From assembly GCA_003993805.1 (NCBI GenBank), contig RSEF01000006.1, forward strand, positions 30,109,165-30,173,164: 64,000 bases of DNA. The letters run 5' to 3'. The position numbers and the translations under genes are program-made. This DNA comes from Himantopus leucocephalus. Taxonomy: Eukaryota; Chordata; Aves; Charadriiformes; Recurvirostridae. Positions 27,401 through 35,820 of the stretch are shown one piece after another. A model generated the notes under the pieces. The model did no database searches, was not told the DNA's origin, and was given only the letters and a program-made list of their open reading frames with translations. Numbering within the stretch: the stretch's first letter is position 1; the number at the start of each line of letters is the position of its first letter.

Positions 27401-27908
27401 GACTTGCTATTACATTAAAATGACTTGGCTTTTTAAGCCTTTGCTTTAAAAAAAAAGAAAAGGAAACACACTTACGCTTGACAGTAAGGCTTTTTCTCAT
27501 GGCTAACAAAGTTGTTTACTGTTAACATCATCTTGCATACTTCGCAGTGAAAACAGGCTTTGTGCCATGTCTGGAAATACCACAAAACAGAAACCAAACA
27601 GGCATGATTTGTATTTCATTGTTATTCTATTGAGTTTTAAATCTCAGTATTGATCCTTAACATTCATTTCATGAATTTGAAGAGTTCTTCTTCAAATATA
27701 TGCCTATTATTAACTTATTTCAGTTCTGAACCCAGTTATGAGTAAAGAATTTTTGGAACTGAAAGATTTGCACTGTGTTAAAAGTGCCAATCTATACATT
27801 TATTATAGTCCAAAATAATAAAGAAAGAGAACTGACCTGATCTATACAGTTAATCTTCTCAGCAGGGTAAACCCCATAGCCACATCTAGCACACGGCTGC
27901 ACATTCAT
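392..27908 (-). CDS. NRAP: NRAP, nebulin-related anchoring protein (partial; coding exons 1-21)
   Basis: A striated-muscle scaffold. In the known family it binds actin and anchors filaments at myofibril precursors, intercalated discs and myotendinous junctions. Seen here: 21 minus-strand exons in perfect collinear order, all with GT-AG borders and an uninterrupted frame, giving residues 1-749. The order is an N-terminal LIM domain (residues 6-57), a linker, then about twenty nebulin modules of about 35 residues, mostly one per exon. Most modules end in an SD or SE pair at the exon end, and the next exon supplies a tyrosine three residues in, so the SDxxY-type motif spans the junction. Modules 1-7 of the first super-repeat run from 6778 down to 2812, and the second begins at 490. 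The human protein is about 1,730 residues, so over half lies left of base 1. Exon joining is inferred from phase and family knowledge; there is no transcript evidence. Confidence 0.96.
2812..2916 (-). CDS. NRAP: NRAP coding exon 20 (super-repeat 1, module 7)
   Basis: 105 bases, residues 682-716. [19 protein letters not shown] then the [12 protein letters not shown] end. It carries the super-repeat signature, WxKGxGW in family members, but the last Trp is Cys here (codon TGT, residue 696). Confidence 0.95.
3114..3311 (-). CDS. NRAP: NRAP coding exon 19 (two modules in one exon)
   Basis: 198 bases, residues 616-681, exactly double the usual size. Holds module 5 ([20 protein letters not shown] to LASD) and module 6 ([18 protein letters not shown] to LQSD) with no intron between them. 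Donor GTAAGAT, acceptor TCTAG. Confidence 0.95.
3818..3919 (-). CDS. NRAP: NRAP coding exon 18 (super-repeat 1, module 4)
   Basis: 102 bases, residues 582-615. [19 protein letters not shown] then [14 protein letters not shown], as in human. Phase 0 on both sides; donor GTAAATT. Confidence 0.95.
4760..4867 (-). CDS. NRAP: NRAP coding exon 17 (super-repeat 1, module 3)
   Basis: 108 bases, residues 546-581. [20 protein letters not shown] then [15 protein letters not shown]. The GWEK opening identifies module 3 of the seven-module super-repeat. Confidence 0.95.
6058..6162 (-). CDS. NRAP: NRAP coding exon 16 (super-repeat 1, module 2)
   Basis: 105 bases, residues 511-545. [19 protein letters not shown] then [16 protein letters not shown], nearly identical to human. 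Donor GTAAGCC. Confidence 0.95.
6680..6778 (-). CDS. NRAP: NRAP coding exon 15 (super-repeat 1, module 1)
   Basis: 99 bases, residues 478-510. [15 protein letters not shown] then [16 protein letters not shown]. It has the same 33-residue size and YRQ opening as exon 21, which starts the next super-repeat. Confidence 0.95.
9142..9246 (-). CDS. NRAP: NRAP coding exon 14 (nebulin module)
   Basis: 105 bases, residues 443-477. [18 protein letters not shown] then TLTPSYQT and KLVPLKD, matching human closely. Donor GTAAATA is weaker than those of its neighbours. Confidence 0.95.
9948..10055 (-). CDS. NRAP: NRAP coding exon 13 (nebulin module)
   Basis: 108 bases, residues 407-442. [15 protein letters not shown] then [20 protein letters not shown], as in human. 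Ends SN rather than SD. Donor GTAAGTC, acceptor TACAG. Confidence 0.95.
11015..11119 (-). CDS. NRAP: NRAP coding exon 12 (nebulin module)
   Basis: 105 bases, residues 372-406. [18 protein letters not shown] then [16 protein letters not shown], nearly identical to human. Acceptor CTAAG, donor GTAAGTT. Confidence 0.96.
11325..12212 (+). repeat. Old, degraded CR1-like LINE relic in NRAP intron
   Basis: The start (ttcatccacttggacctcag at about 11326 onward, then a caaag-tgta-gaga-ca run) resembles the CR1 reverse-transcriptase stretch seen intact at 19792-19830. Near 11935-12030 the order of words resembles the CR1 'gagaggctgagagac... tagcctgga... taaacatct' part, and 12190-12206 ends like 'ggccccttccagtcctac'. 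It is heavily diverged and without an open frame. It could be an older CR1 or an L3-like cousin. Confidence 0.5.
12880..12996 (-). CDS. NRAP: NRAP coding exon 11 (nebulin module)
   Basis: 117 bases, residues 333-371. [19 protein letters not shown] then [14 protein letters not shown], matching the human module with KGAAHYHSL. At 39 residues it is the longest single module here. Confidence 0.95.
13815..13872 (-). repeat. CR1 3'-end fragment (antisense)
   Basis: Begins tagaatcatagag and continues with tggaagggaccttgaagatca, the reverse complement of the avian CR1 tail. Only the last about 60 bases of the element remain. It lies in the intron between NRAP exons 11 and 10. Confidence 0.8.
14936..15040 (-). 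CDS. NRAP: NRAP coding exon 10 (nebulin module, SFPAMITP type)
   Basis: 105 bases, residues 298-332. [15 protein letters not shown] then [14 protein letters not shown], ending ELASD at GTAAGTA. Third copy of the SFPAMITP core. One codon shorter at its start than exons 6 and 8. Confidence 0.95.
17778..17882 (-). CDS. NRAP: NRAP coding exon 9 (divergent module)
   Basis: 105 bases, residues 263-297. [15 protein letters not shown] matches the human VRYHQQYQKEMRGMA segment; the second half is poorly conserved and ends CVQ rather than SD. Donor GTATGCA, acceptor TTAG. Confidence 0.93.
18851..18884. repeat. TG/TA microsatellite
   Basis: A short tgtgtgtg run followed by two interrupted atatat blocks, in the intron between NRAP exons 9 and 8. 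No other function is visible. Confidence 0.8.
19434..19541 (-). CDS. NRAP: NRAP coding exon 8 (nebulin module, SFPAMITP type)
   Basis: 108 bases, residues 227-262. [10 protein letters not shown] then [15 protein letters not shown], ending ELASD. Very close to human. A 34-base stretch (19466-19499) is identical to 14968-15001 in exon 10. A long CR1 sits about 150 bases away in the intron on its high-coordinate (upstream) side. Confidence 0.96.
19698..20843 (+). mobile_element. CR1 LINE, 5'-truncated, interrupted by an assembly gap
   Basis: Plus-strand CR1 non-LTR retrotransposon. Seen before the gap: the 'ggattcaccaagg' segment and the reverse-transcriptase text around [10 protein letters not shown] (about 19975-20004). 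After the gap: the C-terminal RT and tail, including [20 protein letters not shown] (about 20308-20367), ending in tandem ATTCTGTG at 20822-20842, the CR1 3' hallmark. Frameshifts and stops show it is dead. It lies in the intron between NRAP exons 8 and 7, opposite in strand to NRAP. Confidence 0.95.
20005..20104. other. Assembly gap (100 N)
   Basis: Exactly 100 N within the CR1 element. A round 100 usually means unknown true size, so coordinates to the right are nominal. Any open frame drawn through the N run is artificial. Confidence 0.98.
21234..21338 (-). CDS. NRAP: NRAP coding exon 7 (nebulin module)
   Basis: 105 bases, residues 192-226. [10 protein letters not shown] is near-identical to the human VEYKRGHDER module. 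It ends SSD at a GTAAGTG donor, with acceptor CCTCAG. Phase 0 on both sides. Confidence 0.95.
21780..21821. repeat. Two-copy tandem repeat, 21-base unit
   Basis: The AT-rich unit attcaatattacagtattt plus two or three bases occurs twice head to tail, with the copies starting at 21780 and 21801. It is a local duplication in the intron between NRAP exons 7 and 6. Confidence 0.85.
22196..22303 (-). CDS. NRAP: NRAP coding exon 6 (nebulin module, SFPAMITP type)
   Basis: 108 bases, residues 156-191. Starts FQYTEEYEP, contains [15 protein letters not shown] and ends SSN. It is the first of three modules sharing the [11 protein letters not shown] core, with exons 8 and 10. Gly replaces the Ala of the other two copies in the PAYQ segment. 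Confidence 0.95.
22966..23070 (-). CDS. NRAP: NRAP coding exon 5
   Basis: 105 bases, residues 121-155. It carries the PDPEMVR segment corresponding to human PDPEIVR and ends LSD before GTAAGTG. It is a divergent early module with Tyr-Tyr at positions 3-4. Confidence 0.93.
23620..23724 (-). CDS. NRAP: NRAP coding exon 4
   Basis: 105 bases, residues 86-120. It contains [13 protein letters not shown], matching the EDGEQCKSVFHWD segment I recall from human NRAP, and begins like a nebulin module (IKYRE). Acceptor TAG, donor GTAAGAA, phase 0 on both sides. Confidence 0.93.
24918..25082 (+). repeat. MIR-like ancient SINE fragment
   Basis: The run cattattcccattttacaaa (from about 24984), then agtacagaggtacagagag and, further on, ctcacacagaaaa, follows the MIR core order (cccattttacag, gaaactgaggc, agagag, tcacacag). 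The preceding gtccctgtcctgaagag (about 24921) is another old-repeat word. It is diverged, so family assignment is tentative. Intron between NRAP exons 4 and 3. Confidence 0.6.
26687..26774 (-). CDS. NRAP: NRAP coding exon 3 (end of LIM, linker)
   Basis: 88 bases, completing codon 56 and giving residues 57-85. It starts with His57, the last LIM zinc ligand, then [11 protein letters not shown] as in mammalian NRAP. The second half differs from human. Two donors nine bases apart (GTG|GTAAGC and GAG|GTAAGA) could add or drop residues VSE; the distal one is assumed. Confidence 0.92.
27476..27570 (-). CDS. NRAP: NRAP coding exon 2 (second half of LIM domain)
   Basis: 95 bases, residues 25-55 plus two bases of codon 56. 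It supplies His27, Cys30, Cys33, Cys36 and Cys54. Together with His57 these complete the C-x2-C-x17-H-x2-C-x2-C-x2-C-x17-C-x2-H LIM spacing exactly. The acceptor is TTTCCAG and the donor GTAAGTG. Confidence 0.95.
27837..27908 (-). CDS. NRAP: NRAP coding exon 1 (start codon, first half of LIM domain)
   Basis: 72 bases, residues 1-24. It opens MNVQPC and carries the first LIM zinc ligands, Cys6 and Cys9. The ATG at 27906-27908 matches the known NRAP start and follows TTTCAAG, an acceptable initiation context. The donor is CAG|GTCAGT and the exon ends in phase 0. Confidence 0.95.
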
Positions 27909-28084
27909 CTTGAAATCCAGAGAGTGAAAAATATATAGGTTTATACAAAAGGTTCAAAGAGCATGAAAGTGACTTTTTGGCCTGTGCAAAGCACACTCTA
28001 GACACTCCAGTCAAGGCCTTTTGCTGTGGTCAATGGCTCCCATTAAAGCTCTGAATTGAAGTCTGTTGCTCCGTTTGCTGACCT
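27909..28084 (-). other. NRAP: Probable NRAP 5' untranslated region
   Basis: The stretch between the proposed transcription start and the NRAP ATG. No competing upstream ATG was picked out as likely, and no intron was identified. Its extent depends wholly on the promoter guess. Confidence 0.3.
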
Positions 28085-28200
28085 TCTGTTTCAAAGTCAG
28101 CTGCAGGCTGGCTTTTAAAGCTGCCAGTTAGTAAGAGCGGTTATTTTGGCAACTGTGTCAGTGCGTAAGGGAGGGTAGCAATATCTTTCTCTAAATAGAA
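28085..28200 (-). promoter_or_regulatory. NRAP: Candidate NRAP core promoter and upstream muscle-type sites
   Basis: Read on the minus strand, a TATA-like TTTAAAAG lies at 28112-28119. Counting about 30 bases downstream puts a start near 28085 and leaves a 5' UTR of about 175 bases before the ATG. Nearby are E-boxes CAGCTG and CAGTTG and, at 28189-28198, CTATTTAGAG, one base from a MEF2 consensus. This suits a muscle gene, but such short motifs are common. The nearer TATAAA (27940-27945) would leave almost no 5' UTR. Inference only. Confidence 0.35.
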
Positions 28201-31200
28201 GAATGAACTCACAGAAACGAATCATGTCCATGTGAATCTCAGTCTGATCATTTAGTATTTCAGTTTTGCTCTAAAGCCAGTTGTCATAAGCTCAGGATGA
28301 CAAGTATCTACAGCAGCAGCAATTTATCCTAGTCCCTCCTCACCCTGATACACACCAAGTGACCTCATGGAGGACTACTCTGCATTTGGGAATAGCCTCA
28401 TATTAGAAGGAGGTACTGCCAGAGTCACAGGCCAGAGATGAGTTTGGAGCTTCCTTTGTTGGATCTAGAAGAGGTACAACGTCATTGTCCCAGCCAAGTT
28501 ATTTTTTTCCCTTGGTGCCAGCTCAGTTTCACCTTGTATGTTATGGGCAGCAGAGCAGAGCACACTCATTTCTCATGTCTTTCTGTTTCATCAAACTACC
28601 ACTCAATCTCCAGGTGTAGGAGGATGCACAGTGAAATGGGCAGAGCCTCTTATCTCAAAGGGTTCTAAACATGACGGGTACAAATCCAAACATCTATCTC
28701 CTACAGGAAAAACTTCAGAAAAGAACCATTTACTTTTGAATAGAATGAACAAAGCAGCTATTTAACAGTGTTCACAAAGAGTAGACAAGCATAGATCAGA
28801 ACATAAAATTTCCTTAGCTAAATAACGATAAGGAATTATTATGCCTGATATTAGGATTCAAGCAAGTTATTAGGGTTGTGAAGTCTGCTCCGAACAAAAC
28901 AAGCTATTAAATTCTACCAGCTACAAATGGTGAGGATTTGAGACTTACATCTCACCTAATCATAATACCTCCAGCTGCGGGGCTCCATAACCCTGGGACA
29001 CAGCTAAGAGTTATCTCAATCCAAGTAAAAGTCTACTTAGTTGTCCACGCACCTGCACCACTTCCCATGCCTTCAGCAGTCCTTGGATATTGCTAAGCAT
29101 TTTCCTTTTCTATAAATTACGAACAATTCAATCAAAATCATTTTTGTCTAAACCTTCTGGGTATGCTTCTATTCTTCTCTCCATGGAGATACGCAGTTCT
29201 GCTTAACTTATTATTATTACTTTTACTGAATGCTGACAATGTACTGGCACAATGTACTGTCAGCAACTGGTGTGCTGAAAATAGAGTCTCTAATCTGAAG
29301 AGCAGTGGGTATGGCACAAAGTCCTGAAAACACTTGAGGCCTTTCAAAGTAAGTAACTAATATCAGTATATACACAGCCATATCTTCATTTAAAAGAAAA
29401 ATGTTCACAGAACACAATTTCTCATATTAAAATAACTGCTGGGTTACCTCATGTTATTCCTTTTGGGATCAGGAGGAATTTTATGTTGACTAAGTTACAT
29501 CACAATAATATTTACCCTCCTCACACCTGTGAACCAAAATAGTTTGGAAGCCTTCCAGTTCCCTTCTCACACAGCTTTCCATCTTGTCCCAGATTGCCAT
29601 TCTGTTTATGCAAGTGACCTGTATTAGGGTCACAGTGCTGTCCCCTCCTTATTTAGCACTCGGCACACCACCAGCTGCTGCCTCTTTGTGTTCATCTACT
29701 CCAAGAGTCGCCATATTGTATATTTTCTAGATAGTCCTAATTGTCTTCATTCTATACTGAATCCATGCTAGAGCCCTTGTCTCACACTTTGGCAAGAAAA
29801 AAGATGCATGACCTGCTCCTGTCCAGCACAGACAATACATTGCCCTCCTGAAATGAGTTCTGAGAGGTGCTGAAAGCAGGACATCCCTGAACCACACAAA
29901 AACATACAGACTTGGCAACTACAGAACAAATCATTCATCCAGGAGTCACCTGAACACCGATGATCTGGACTCCCAGCCTGAAGCATCAGTGTACACAGCC
30001 CATACGCACTCACTGTGCACCCAGAGAGCATGCTAGAGGTCTCTGAGAAGAATGAGACCACATGTTCCTTCCAAGAGGCCTGCCAGACAGCTAGAAGCCC
30101 TTTGTTTCACAGATAAAACTTACTCCATTTCAAGATATACAAAGCCTGTGTGTTTCTTTTCACAGCGGCACATGTTACCGGCTTGGCTGGAAGTCAGCGA
30201 ACACATTTTCCAACTTCTCCTGCTTCTCCCATGTTACACCATGTTCAAGAAGAGAAGCACGGTAAGGCACAATGCCCTCTACAGCTACTGTCTTTCCCAG
30301 CCACGCTACTTCCCTCACATCCATTGTGCGCCAGTTCTACTGGAGTCTATTGAAGATTTCCCCATTTCTGAGCACCTCAAAACTGTCCTGTTGCACGGTC
30401 TGTTCTTCGCTGCCCTGGATTAAAACTGAGTTGCTAAGAGAAAAGAGAGTTTATTGAAAAACAAGCATTGTATGGTCTCATTACAAAGTACGCACTGCAT
30501 TTTGATCTTGCAAGGAATTAAATCACATAACCAGCACAAGTTTGTTATCTTGACAAATCTTAGCAAGACATTTTCTCTTCAGTTAAAAGCTCATTGTGGC
30601 TTTTTTCCTCCTTTAGTAAGGCCCCATAAAAGCTTTTTGATATCAATGAAAATCTTAAAAGGCTTTACTTAACAGTAGAACCTTAATCAATGTGGTTTAA
30701 AAGTACTGCAGTTACTTGTAAAGTACAAGGAGACAGTACCTTGAAAGTGCAAATTAGTAGGAAGAAACATTGTTACCTCTCCAACCTCCTTAAATTCATT
30801 GAATTAACTTCATAGAAAACTTGGAGCATGTCTGCATCCTGAATCTGAATCTAAAAAGCACGCATTAGTTACACAAAGTAACCTCTTAACAGAGATTCAA
30901 GTCAGGCCCACCTTCTCTGTCACTCCTGAATAGCAGCTCTGCCCTTCCAGCCACATGAATAGCGGGGAGCCAGACACCACAAATTACGGCAACCATATCT
31001 TCCCTCTGTTTGCAAAAAAAAAGGTGCTGTGTCACTACACAGACTGCGGGTGTTAGCCACTGTTAAAAGCTGCCTGGAAAAGTTCAAACACTGTACCAGC
31101 CTCACCATAACCTTCTCTGTACCACGTGGTTAATTAGTTACCTGGGCTCAGGGCCTTTTGTCTCAACTAGCCTGTCCATGTTAATCAAATTTAGCTTAGT

Positions 31201-31901
31201 AGCAAATTCAGCTTGCAAAAATATCAAAAGAAAGCTGGAAAAGATTTATCAGCACCAGGATCTCCCAAGACTTGAAGAAAAACCTCGAAGGGACTGCCTT
31301 CCAAACTTGTACAGTAGCTTTATACATTTTTGCTGTTTTGGAAACCAACCAACAACTGTTTACATTTCATGAGTAAAAGGATTTGTGCTTAAACTTCCCT
31401 TTGTTGCCAGTGTCGGGAAAACTTGAGAGTATGGGGATTTTGCAAATGCTTCTAATAGAGCAAGACAAAGCAAGAGAGGGAGTAGAGAGAAATGGAAAAA
31501 AGAACCAACAGGCCAAAACGGCATCACTGTTACAGAGCAGGGAAAGAACTGGTGAGGATGTGCCACAGTTTAAGATGAAAGCTCGAAGAAATGTGTGCAA
31601 AGCATGCACAGCACAGCCCATGTGCATACAACGAGACCTCCGGTGTCCAAATGTTCCCATTTATCATGTATTATAACCTAAAAATAACCCAAGTTTAAAA
31701 CTTGTAAAACATGGCACGTGCAACAGATGATCCCTGCCTGATTACAAAAAATCCCACCCAAACACATATACCAAGCTGACTGAGACGCACTATTCTACTG
31801 AATTTTATGAAGCTGTGGTGTGCCAAATCATACCACGCAGCCCCCATATTCCCCGCAGCGTATCAAAACCATCCATCCTTTCTCGCAAAATACATAAAAT
31901 T
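28201..31901. other. Intergenic, NRAP upstream side; nothing recognised
   Basis: Ordinary AT-rich unique-looking sequence. The open frames here (the longest 123 codons at 30052-30423, plus strand) overlap each other in several frames, lack splice context and show no family motif. I see no RNA gene or clear repeat. An upstream NRAP non-coding exon or enhancer could hide here unseen. Confidence 0.6.
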
Positions 31902-32774
31902 CTAACAACTGTCATTTAGGAGGGAAAACCTTGTGAGTCGCTCAAATTCTCCATCCTGAAAGTATCCCCACACCTGCCTCCCAGGTCTCAGCAAAGCCCC
32001 AGCCTTGTTTTCACAGATGTTGTGCAGAACACAGCACACAGTTATTATTCCAGACAGGTACTATTTAGTTGCCTCAAGCCTTCTAGTTTGTACCTGCCAT
32101 CTACCTTTCAATTTCCCAAAGGCATGCTCCATTGTCATCCTGCAGCTGCTTACTCAGTAGTTAAACACTTATTTTCTACAATGCAAATATCCAGTCAAAG
32201 GCTTCACTGTTAATGTTTTCAGGGGGTAGAGTGAGTCTCTGGAGATAAGAAAAGGAATGCTGGTGCTATAGGTATCACACTGCTGGCTGTTCCCCCTGCC
32301 CAGTACAGCATATACCCAGCTCTGCAATATTATACATGAGAAATTTTTTCCTCCCTGACCCTTCCCCAGGTAGCAATCACTCCACGCCCTGAAGCAAGGT
32401 ACTTCCTTCTACTTCTACTATCTTTTTAATTTCTCCCTTACTCATTACTGAAAACAAGCAATATTTTCTGACAAATCTAGCACCTTATACAGCAATAAAA
32501 TTGGTTAATCTAACATGTAGTTAAGAAAGGTATTGCAGCACACTGAGGAATCAACCTTTCTCTTTGTGAATGCCAGCAACCGACATGAAAAGGAAATAGG
32601 GGTTTCATCAACAGTTTGAGTCAGAAATTCCCCATACACAAATCTATTAGTAATCGCTTGAAAACTGGCAAGCTTTATCAGATACAATACCATTTTCTCA
32701 ATAGCAATACAATGACTTTTAGCAAAAAAGCCATTTCTAGATCTGCTAATTTGGCTGTGGGGACCAGATGGCAA
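31902..32774 (-). pseudogene. Decayed PIF/Harbinger (HARBI1-like) DDE transposase
   Basis: One minus-strand frame runs 291 codons from 32774 to 31902. In order it shows: a helix-turn-helix-like region (IEKMVLYLIKLASF, about 32702-32661; family pattern 'vekrvaiaLykLA'); FSCIILQ (about 32340), matching the 'YHSIILQ' stretch after the first catalytic Asp; RDSLYPL (about 32230), matching 'GDsaYPL' with the second Asp; VFNY*VSSCRMTMEHAFGK and then LKGRW (about 32168-32097), matching 'FNyrlsraRmvvEnaFGrLKgRWr' with the catalytic Glu; and CCVLHNICENK (about 32036-32004), the family's 'aCCvLHNicE' ending. At least nine internal stops break it (e.g. 32505-32507, 32169-32171, 32154-32156, 32061-32063), mostly looking like substitutions, so it cannot encode a full protein. 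Terminal inverted repeats were not found. It could derive from a mobile element or a once-domesticated gene; the matches are from memory of the family. Confidence 0.82.
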
Positions 32775-33600
32775 TGGATAAACATTTTCATCAAGATATA
32801 GAAAGTCACAGCTGGCAAACGGCTTCTGGATTTCCTAGGTAATTCCCATATACATTATCAGAAAAGCACATTGAGATGTCGTGAAGTTCAGGTACCACTG
32901 CCAGTCATTGCTGGTGACGGCAGTCTCCCTCATCTCCTCTCCATGCATTTACTTGAAGATCTATACAGTTCCAGTATCTGTGTTGTCCATAATGATCCAT
33001 TATGGATTTGGAAGTGGTGCCGGCTTCTTGAAAAGAAGCAGCTAACAGATGGCATGAAAGACGGGATTCTGTTAGTTTGATTTTCAGGAGAAAACTTTGG
33101 CTACGTATCCAACCAGGAACTACAGGCATCATCCCAGGAAGCAGAGACCAGCCCCATCAGCAGCACACAGACACACGGCAAGAGCCGCCGCGCCGCTCAG
33201 ACTGCTCCTCCATCTCATCGAAGCAGTGACCTGTCGCGAAGCAAAAGGGTGTTTGTTACCGTGCCTGTGTTTTCTGCCAATTATAAGGCAGTTAAACTGA
33301 AAAATGTCGCTTTGATGTAAATCTCTTCAGGTAGTGAATGTTAAACACCACGCGCTGCTGGGCAGGTGTATGATTTTGCAGGATTGGAGCCCGCATCCGG
33401 GAGTAATTAGCAAGACTGTGCCGATCTTCAGTCCATGTACTGGACTGCTGGGCCTGATGCAACGGCTACACAGTAGGATATCATAATTAGCAGAGATGCA
33501 ACACCCTGAATAATTGGAAAGATAAGGAAATGCCACTGAAGTTTATATACGGGAAAAAATTTCCTTAGATCTCGTGTCACCATGAAACTTAAGGCTTTTC
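32775..33600. other. Spacer between transposase relic and CASP7 CpG island
   Basis: No gene recognised. A minus-strand open frame (32905-33132) contains SIMDHYG, faintly like transposase text, but it is out of phase with the relic downstream and in the wrong order for the family, so I do not join it. GC content rises toward the right end. Confidence 0.5.
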
Positions 33601-33606
33601 TTTCAC

Positions 33607-33626
33607 GGGGGGGTGGGGTGGGGGGG
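33607..33626 (+). promoter_or_regulatory. G-rich tract, possible G-quadruplex, at edge of CpG island
   Basis: Runs of 7, 4 and 7 guanines separated by single thymines. The long runs can split to give the four tracts a quadruplex needs. It sits at the left border of the CASP7 promoter island. Structure is inferred, not shown. Confidence 0.5.
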
Positions 33627-33679
33627 TGACAGTGCACAGCTATTAAAAAGTGGCAATTTCCTTTTTGCTGTGATGAAGC

Positions 33680-34480
33680 CGTCATTACCAGGGAAGCGAG
33701 GAGGGCCCGGGGGCAGCGCCCGAGCCCCTCCGCCAGGGCAGCAGAGCCGGGCGGAGGGAGCCCCACCGCCGCCGCGCCGGGCCGAGGCCGCGACCCCGTC
33801 GCCCGCCCCGTGGGGACGGGCCCGCAGTGCCGCCGCAGCGGGCGGGAGGCGCGGCCCCGCCGGGGCAGGCCCGGGCCGGCGGCGGCGACCGTCCCGCCCC
33901 GTTCCGTCCCGCCGCTTTCGCTTTCCCTTCTGCCTCGCCGGAGCCCAGCGCCAAGGCAAGCCCCGGGCCCTTCCCCTGCCCCTCCGCGTCGCCCCCGCCG
34001 CCCTCCCCGCTGGCCTCAGGGAGCCCGCTCCGCTCCCCCGCGCGCCCGCCGCGGCTCGCCGCCTTCCCGCCTCCCGCCCTCCCCTCAGCCGCCCGCCGCC
34101 TTCCCGCTCCCCCGCGCCTTCTCCTCTCCTGTCCCCTCCGGCCCCAGCCCGTCCCCTCTGGCCGGCAGCCCCGGAGCCCGGCCCGCTGCTCTTAGCTGGC
34201 GCCCACGGGGCAGCGGGGTGGAGGGAAGCGGCTTTCCCCCAGCGCTGGACCCCTGTGGCCTTCAGGTGGCAGCGCTGGCTGCGCGGCCGTGCCCCGAGGG
34301 AGGGCAGAAGCGCTGGCGGCGGGGTGTGCGGGGTGTGCAGTCGGTAGGGGTGGCGGGGCCGGCTGCCTCCCCTCGGGGCTGCCCCTTCCTCGCCGTGGGG
34401 CTCATTCCTCCGGGCGGCCCCCCGCGCCCCTCCTGGGCCGCCTCGCTGCCCGCCTGCGGCCTGCGCGCTCTTGGAGTCTT
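33680..34480 (+). promoter_or_regulatory. CASP7: CpG island, probable CASP7 promoter and first non-coding exon
   Basis: An abrupt block of about 800 bases with very high GC and dense CpG in an otherwise AT-rich window. It contains several GC boxes (e.g. gggcgg near 33746 and 33840) and no TATA box that I can see. It lies 1.3-2.1 kb upstream of the CASP7 start codon. Known caspase-7 genes have non-coding first exons, so transcription probably starts here and splices to 35821. The exact start and first donor cannot be set from sequence alone. The many long open frames in the island are a by-product of having few stop codons in GC-rich DNA. Confidence 0.8.
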
Positions 34481-35820
34481 ATTTTTTCTTTTAAGAGATG
34501 ATTAAAAAATACGTGTGTTTGTCAAAGGTGAATCTAGACTCCAGCTTTCAGGAACTGCTGTTGCTCTCAGGGAGCTCAAAAGCCTCAGTCGGTGTCCCGG
34601 ACCCGTGCTGGGCACTGCTGGTGGCCATGTCGCCACAGGGCCCGGCGGGACGCCTCTGAGCTGCCGCTGCAAGGTCATCAGGGCGGTTTGCAAAGCTAGG
34701 TGTAGACGTGTACTCTTCTGAGTACCGGTATTCTAAAAGCAGGTTTAATCTGCCTAAATACGGGGAAGGGGCTGCTTTTCCTCGTGAAAACCTGGGGCCA
34801 GAGTTGGACAAGGTGGCTGAGCGCATCCCACCACCAGCGGTGGTGGGGGCCCACACTGCCTTCTCCACGGCTCTTCTCGCCCCGCACTGAGCTGGTGCAG
34901 ATCCTTGTGCTGCCAGAAAAATGACTCCTTTCTTCTTGTAGTTTTCTGCTGGATTAATGATCTAAATAACCTTCCTGAGTGGGGAACTCGGTACGTTGAA
35001 AAAGAGGAGAGAGAGACTGTTTTTTTCTTCAGGAAAAAGTCATTAGATCAGCTCAGCCTTGTTGTCTAGCAGTACCCTGTGTCGCTTTTGAGATGAGTGA
35101 AGATGTTCCAAGCTTACACTGGAATAGCAAAGAAAAAAATTGGCTGAAATACAGCAATTTGTGTAAGAGGCTGCTTTATGTAATAAAAATACCTTTTAAT
35201 TTCCAACAAACACTTCACAACTGTTTTTTTTTTCTAACAACTGTACACATGTATTAATTAATCATTAGACGAATATAACATTTGTATTAAGTGTTGATAT
35301 AGGCAAAACAGAAAAATGAAAACCTAAGATCACACCCGTGGAAGATAATACAGGGTTTTCTTCTCTTATGCACATTGACTGTGTATTTGCAAATGAAAAT
35401 ACAGGAGCTCTCTGGGTGTCTTAGTACTGGATAGGATTGCAGTTACAAATATTTTGATGTTAGTTGTCCTTGCTTTCTTCCCAACATACTTCTTTCCAGA
35501 CCATGAAAAATTTTCTGGGAATTGGTCATAAGATCTTTCACCATAAAAAATATTTTTAGTTTTGTTGTTATCTGCATTTTTGAGAGCGATATTAGACAAG
35601 TCACTTCTGGTAACTGCCACAGAGTGATACAGATGCCTAAGTATGTGCAATATCATGTAAATTCAGGGCCAGAAATCTATTGCCACTCTTACTTGATGAA
35701 GTACTGTACAGTATAAGCGATTAATACCCTCGCATGTATCTGGTCTAACAGTTTGGTTTATAGAAGAATTTCTAAAATGACAGTGTTTATTGAGGGACAG
35801 TTACATTCTTGTATTTGTAG

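Noticed and set aside
27931..27945. TATAAA and TATATA boxes just upstream of the NRAP ATG
   Set aside because: They would put the transcription start within a few bases of the start codon, leaving no usable 5' UTR.
30052..30423. 123-codon plus-strand open frame between NRAP and CASP7
   Set aside because: No recognisable motif, several competing frames over the same bases and no splice or promoter context.
32905..33132. SIMDHYG-containing open frame as an N-terminal part of the Harbinger relic
   Set aside because: Wrong phase and wrong order relative to the helix-turn-helix region; the similarity is too short.
33613..34505. Long overlapping Pro/Ala/Arg-rich open frames (up to 244 codons) on both strands
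   Set aside because: They coincide with the CpG island. GC-rich DNA lacks stop codons, the frames overlap each other, and no domain is visible.
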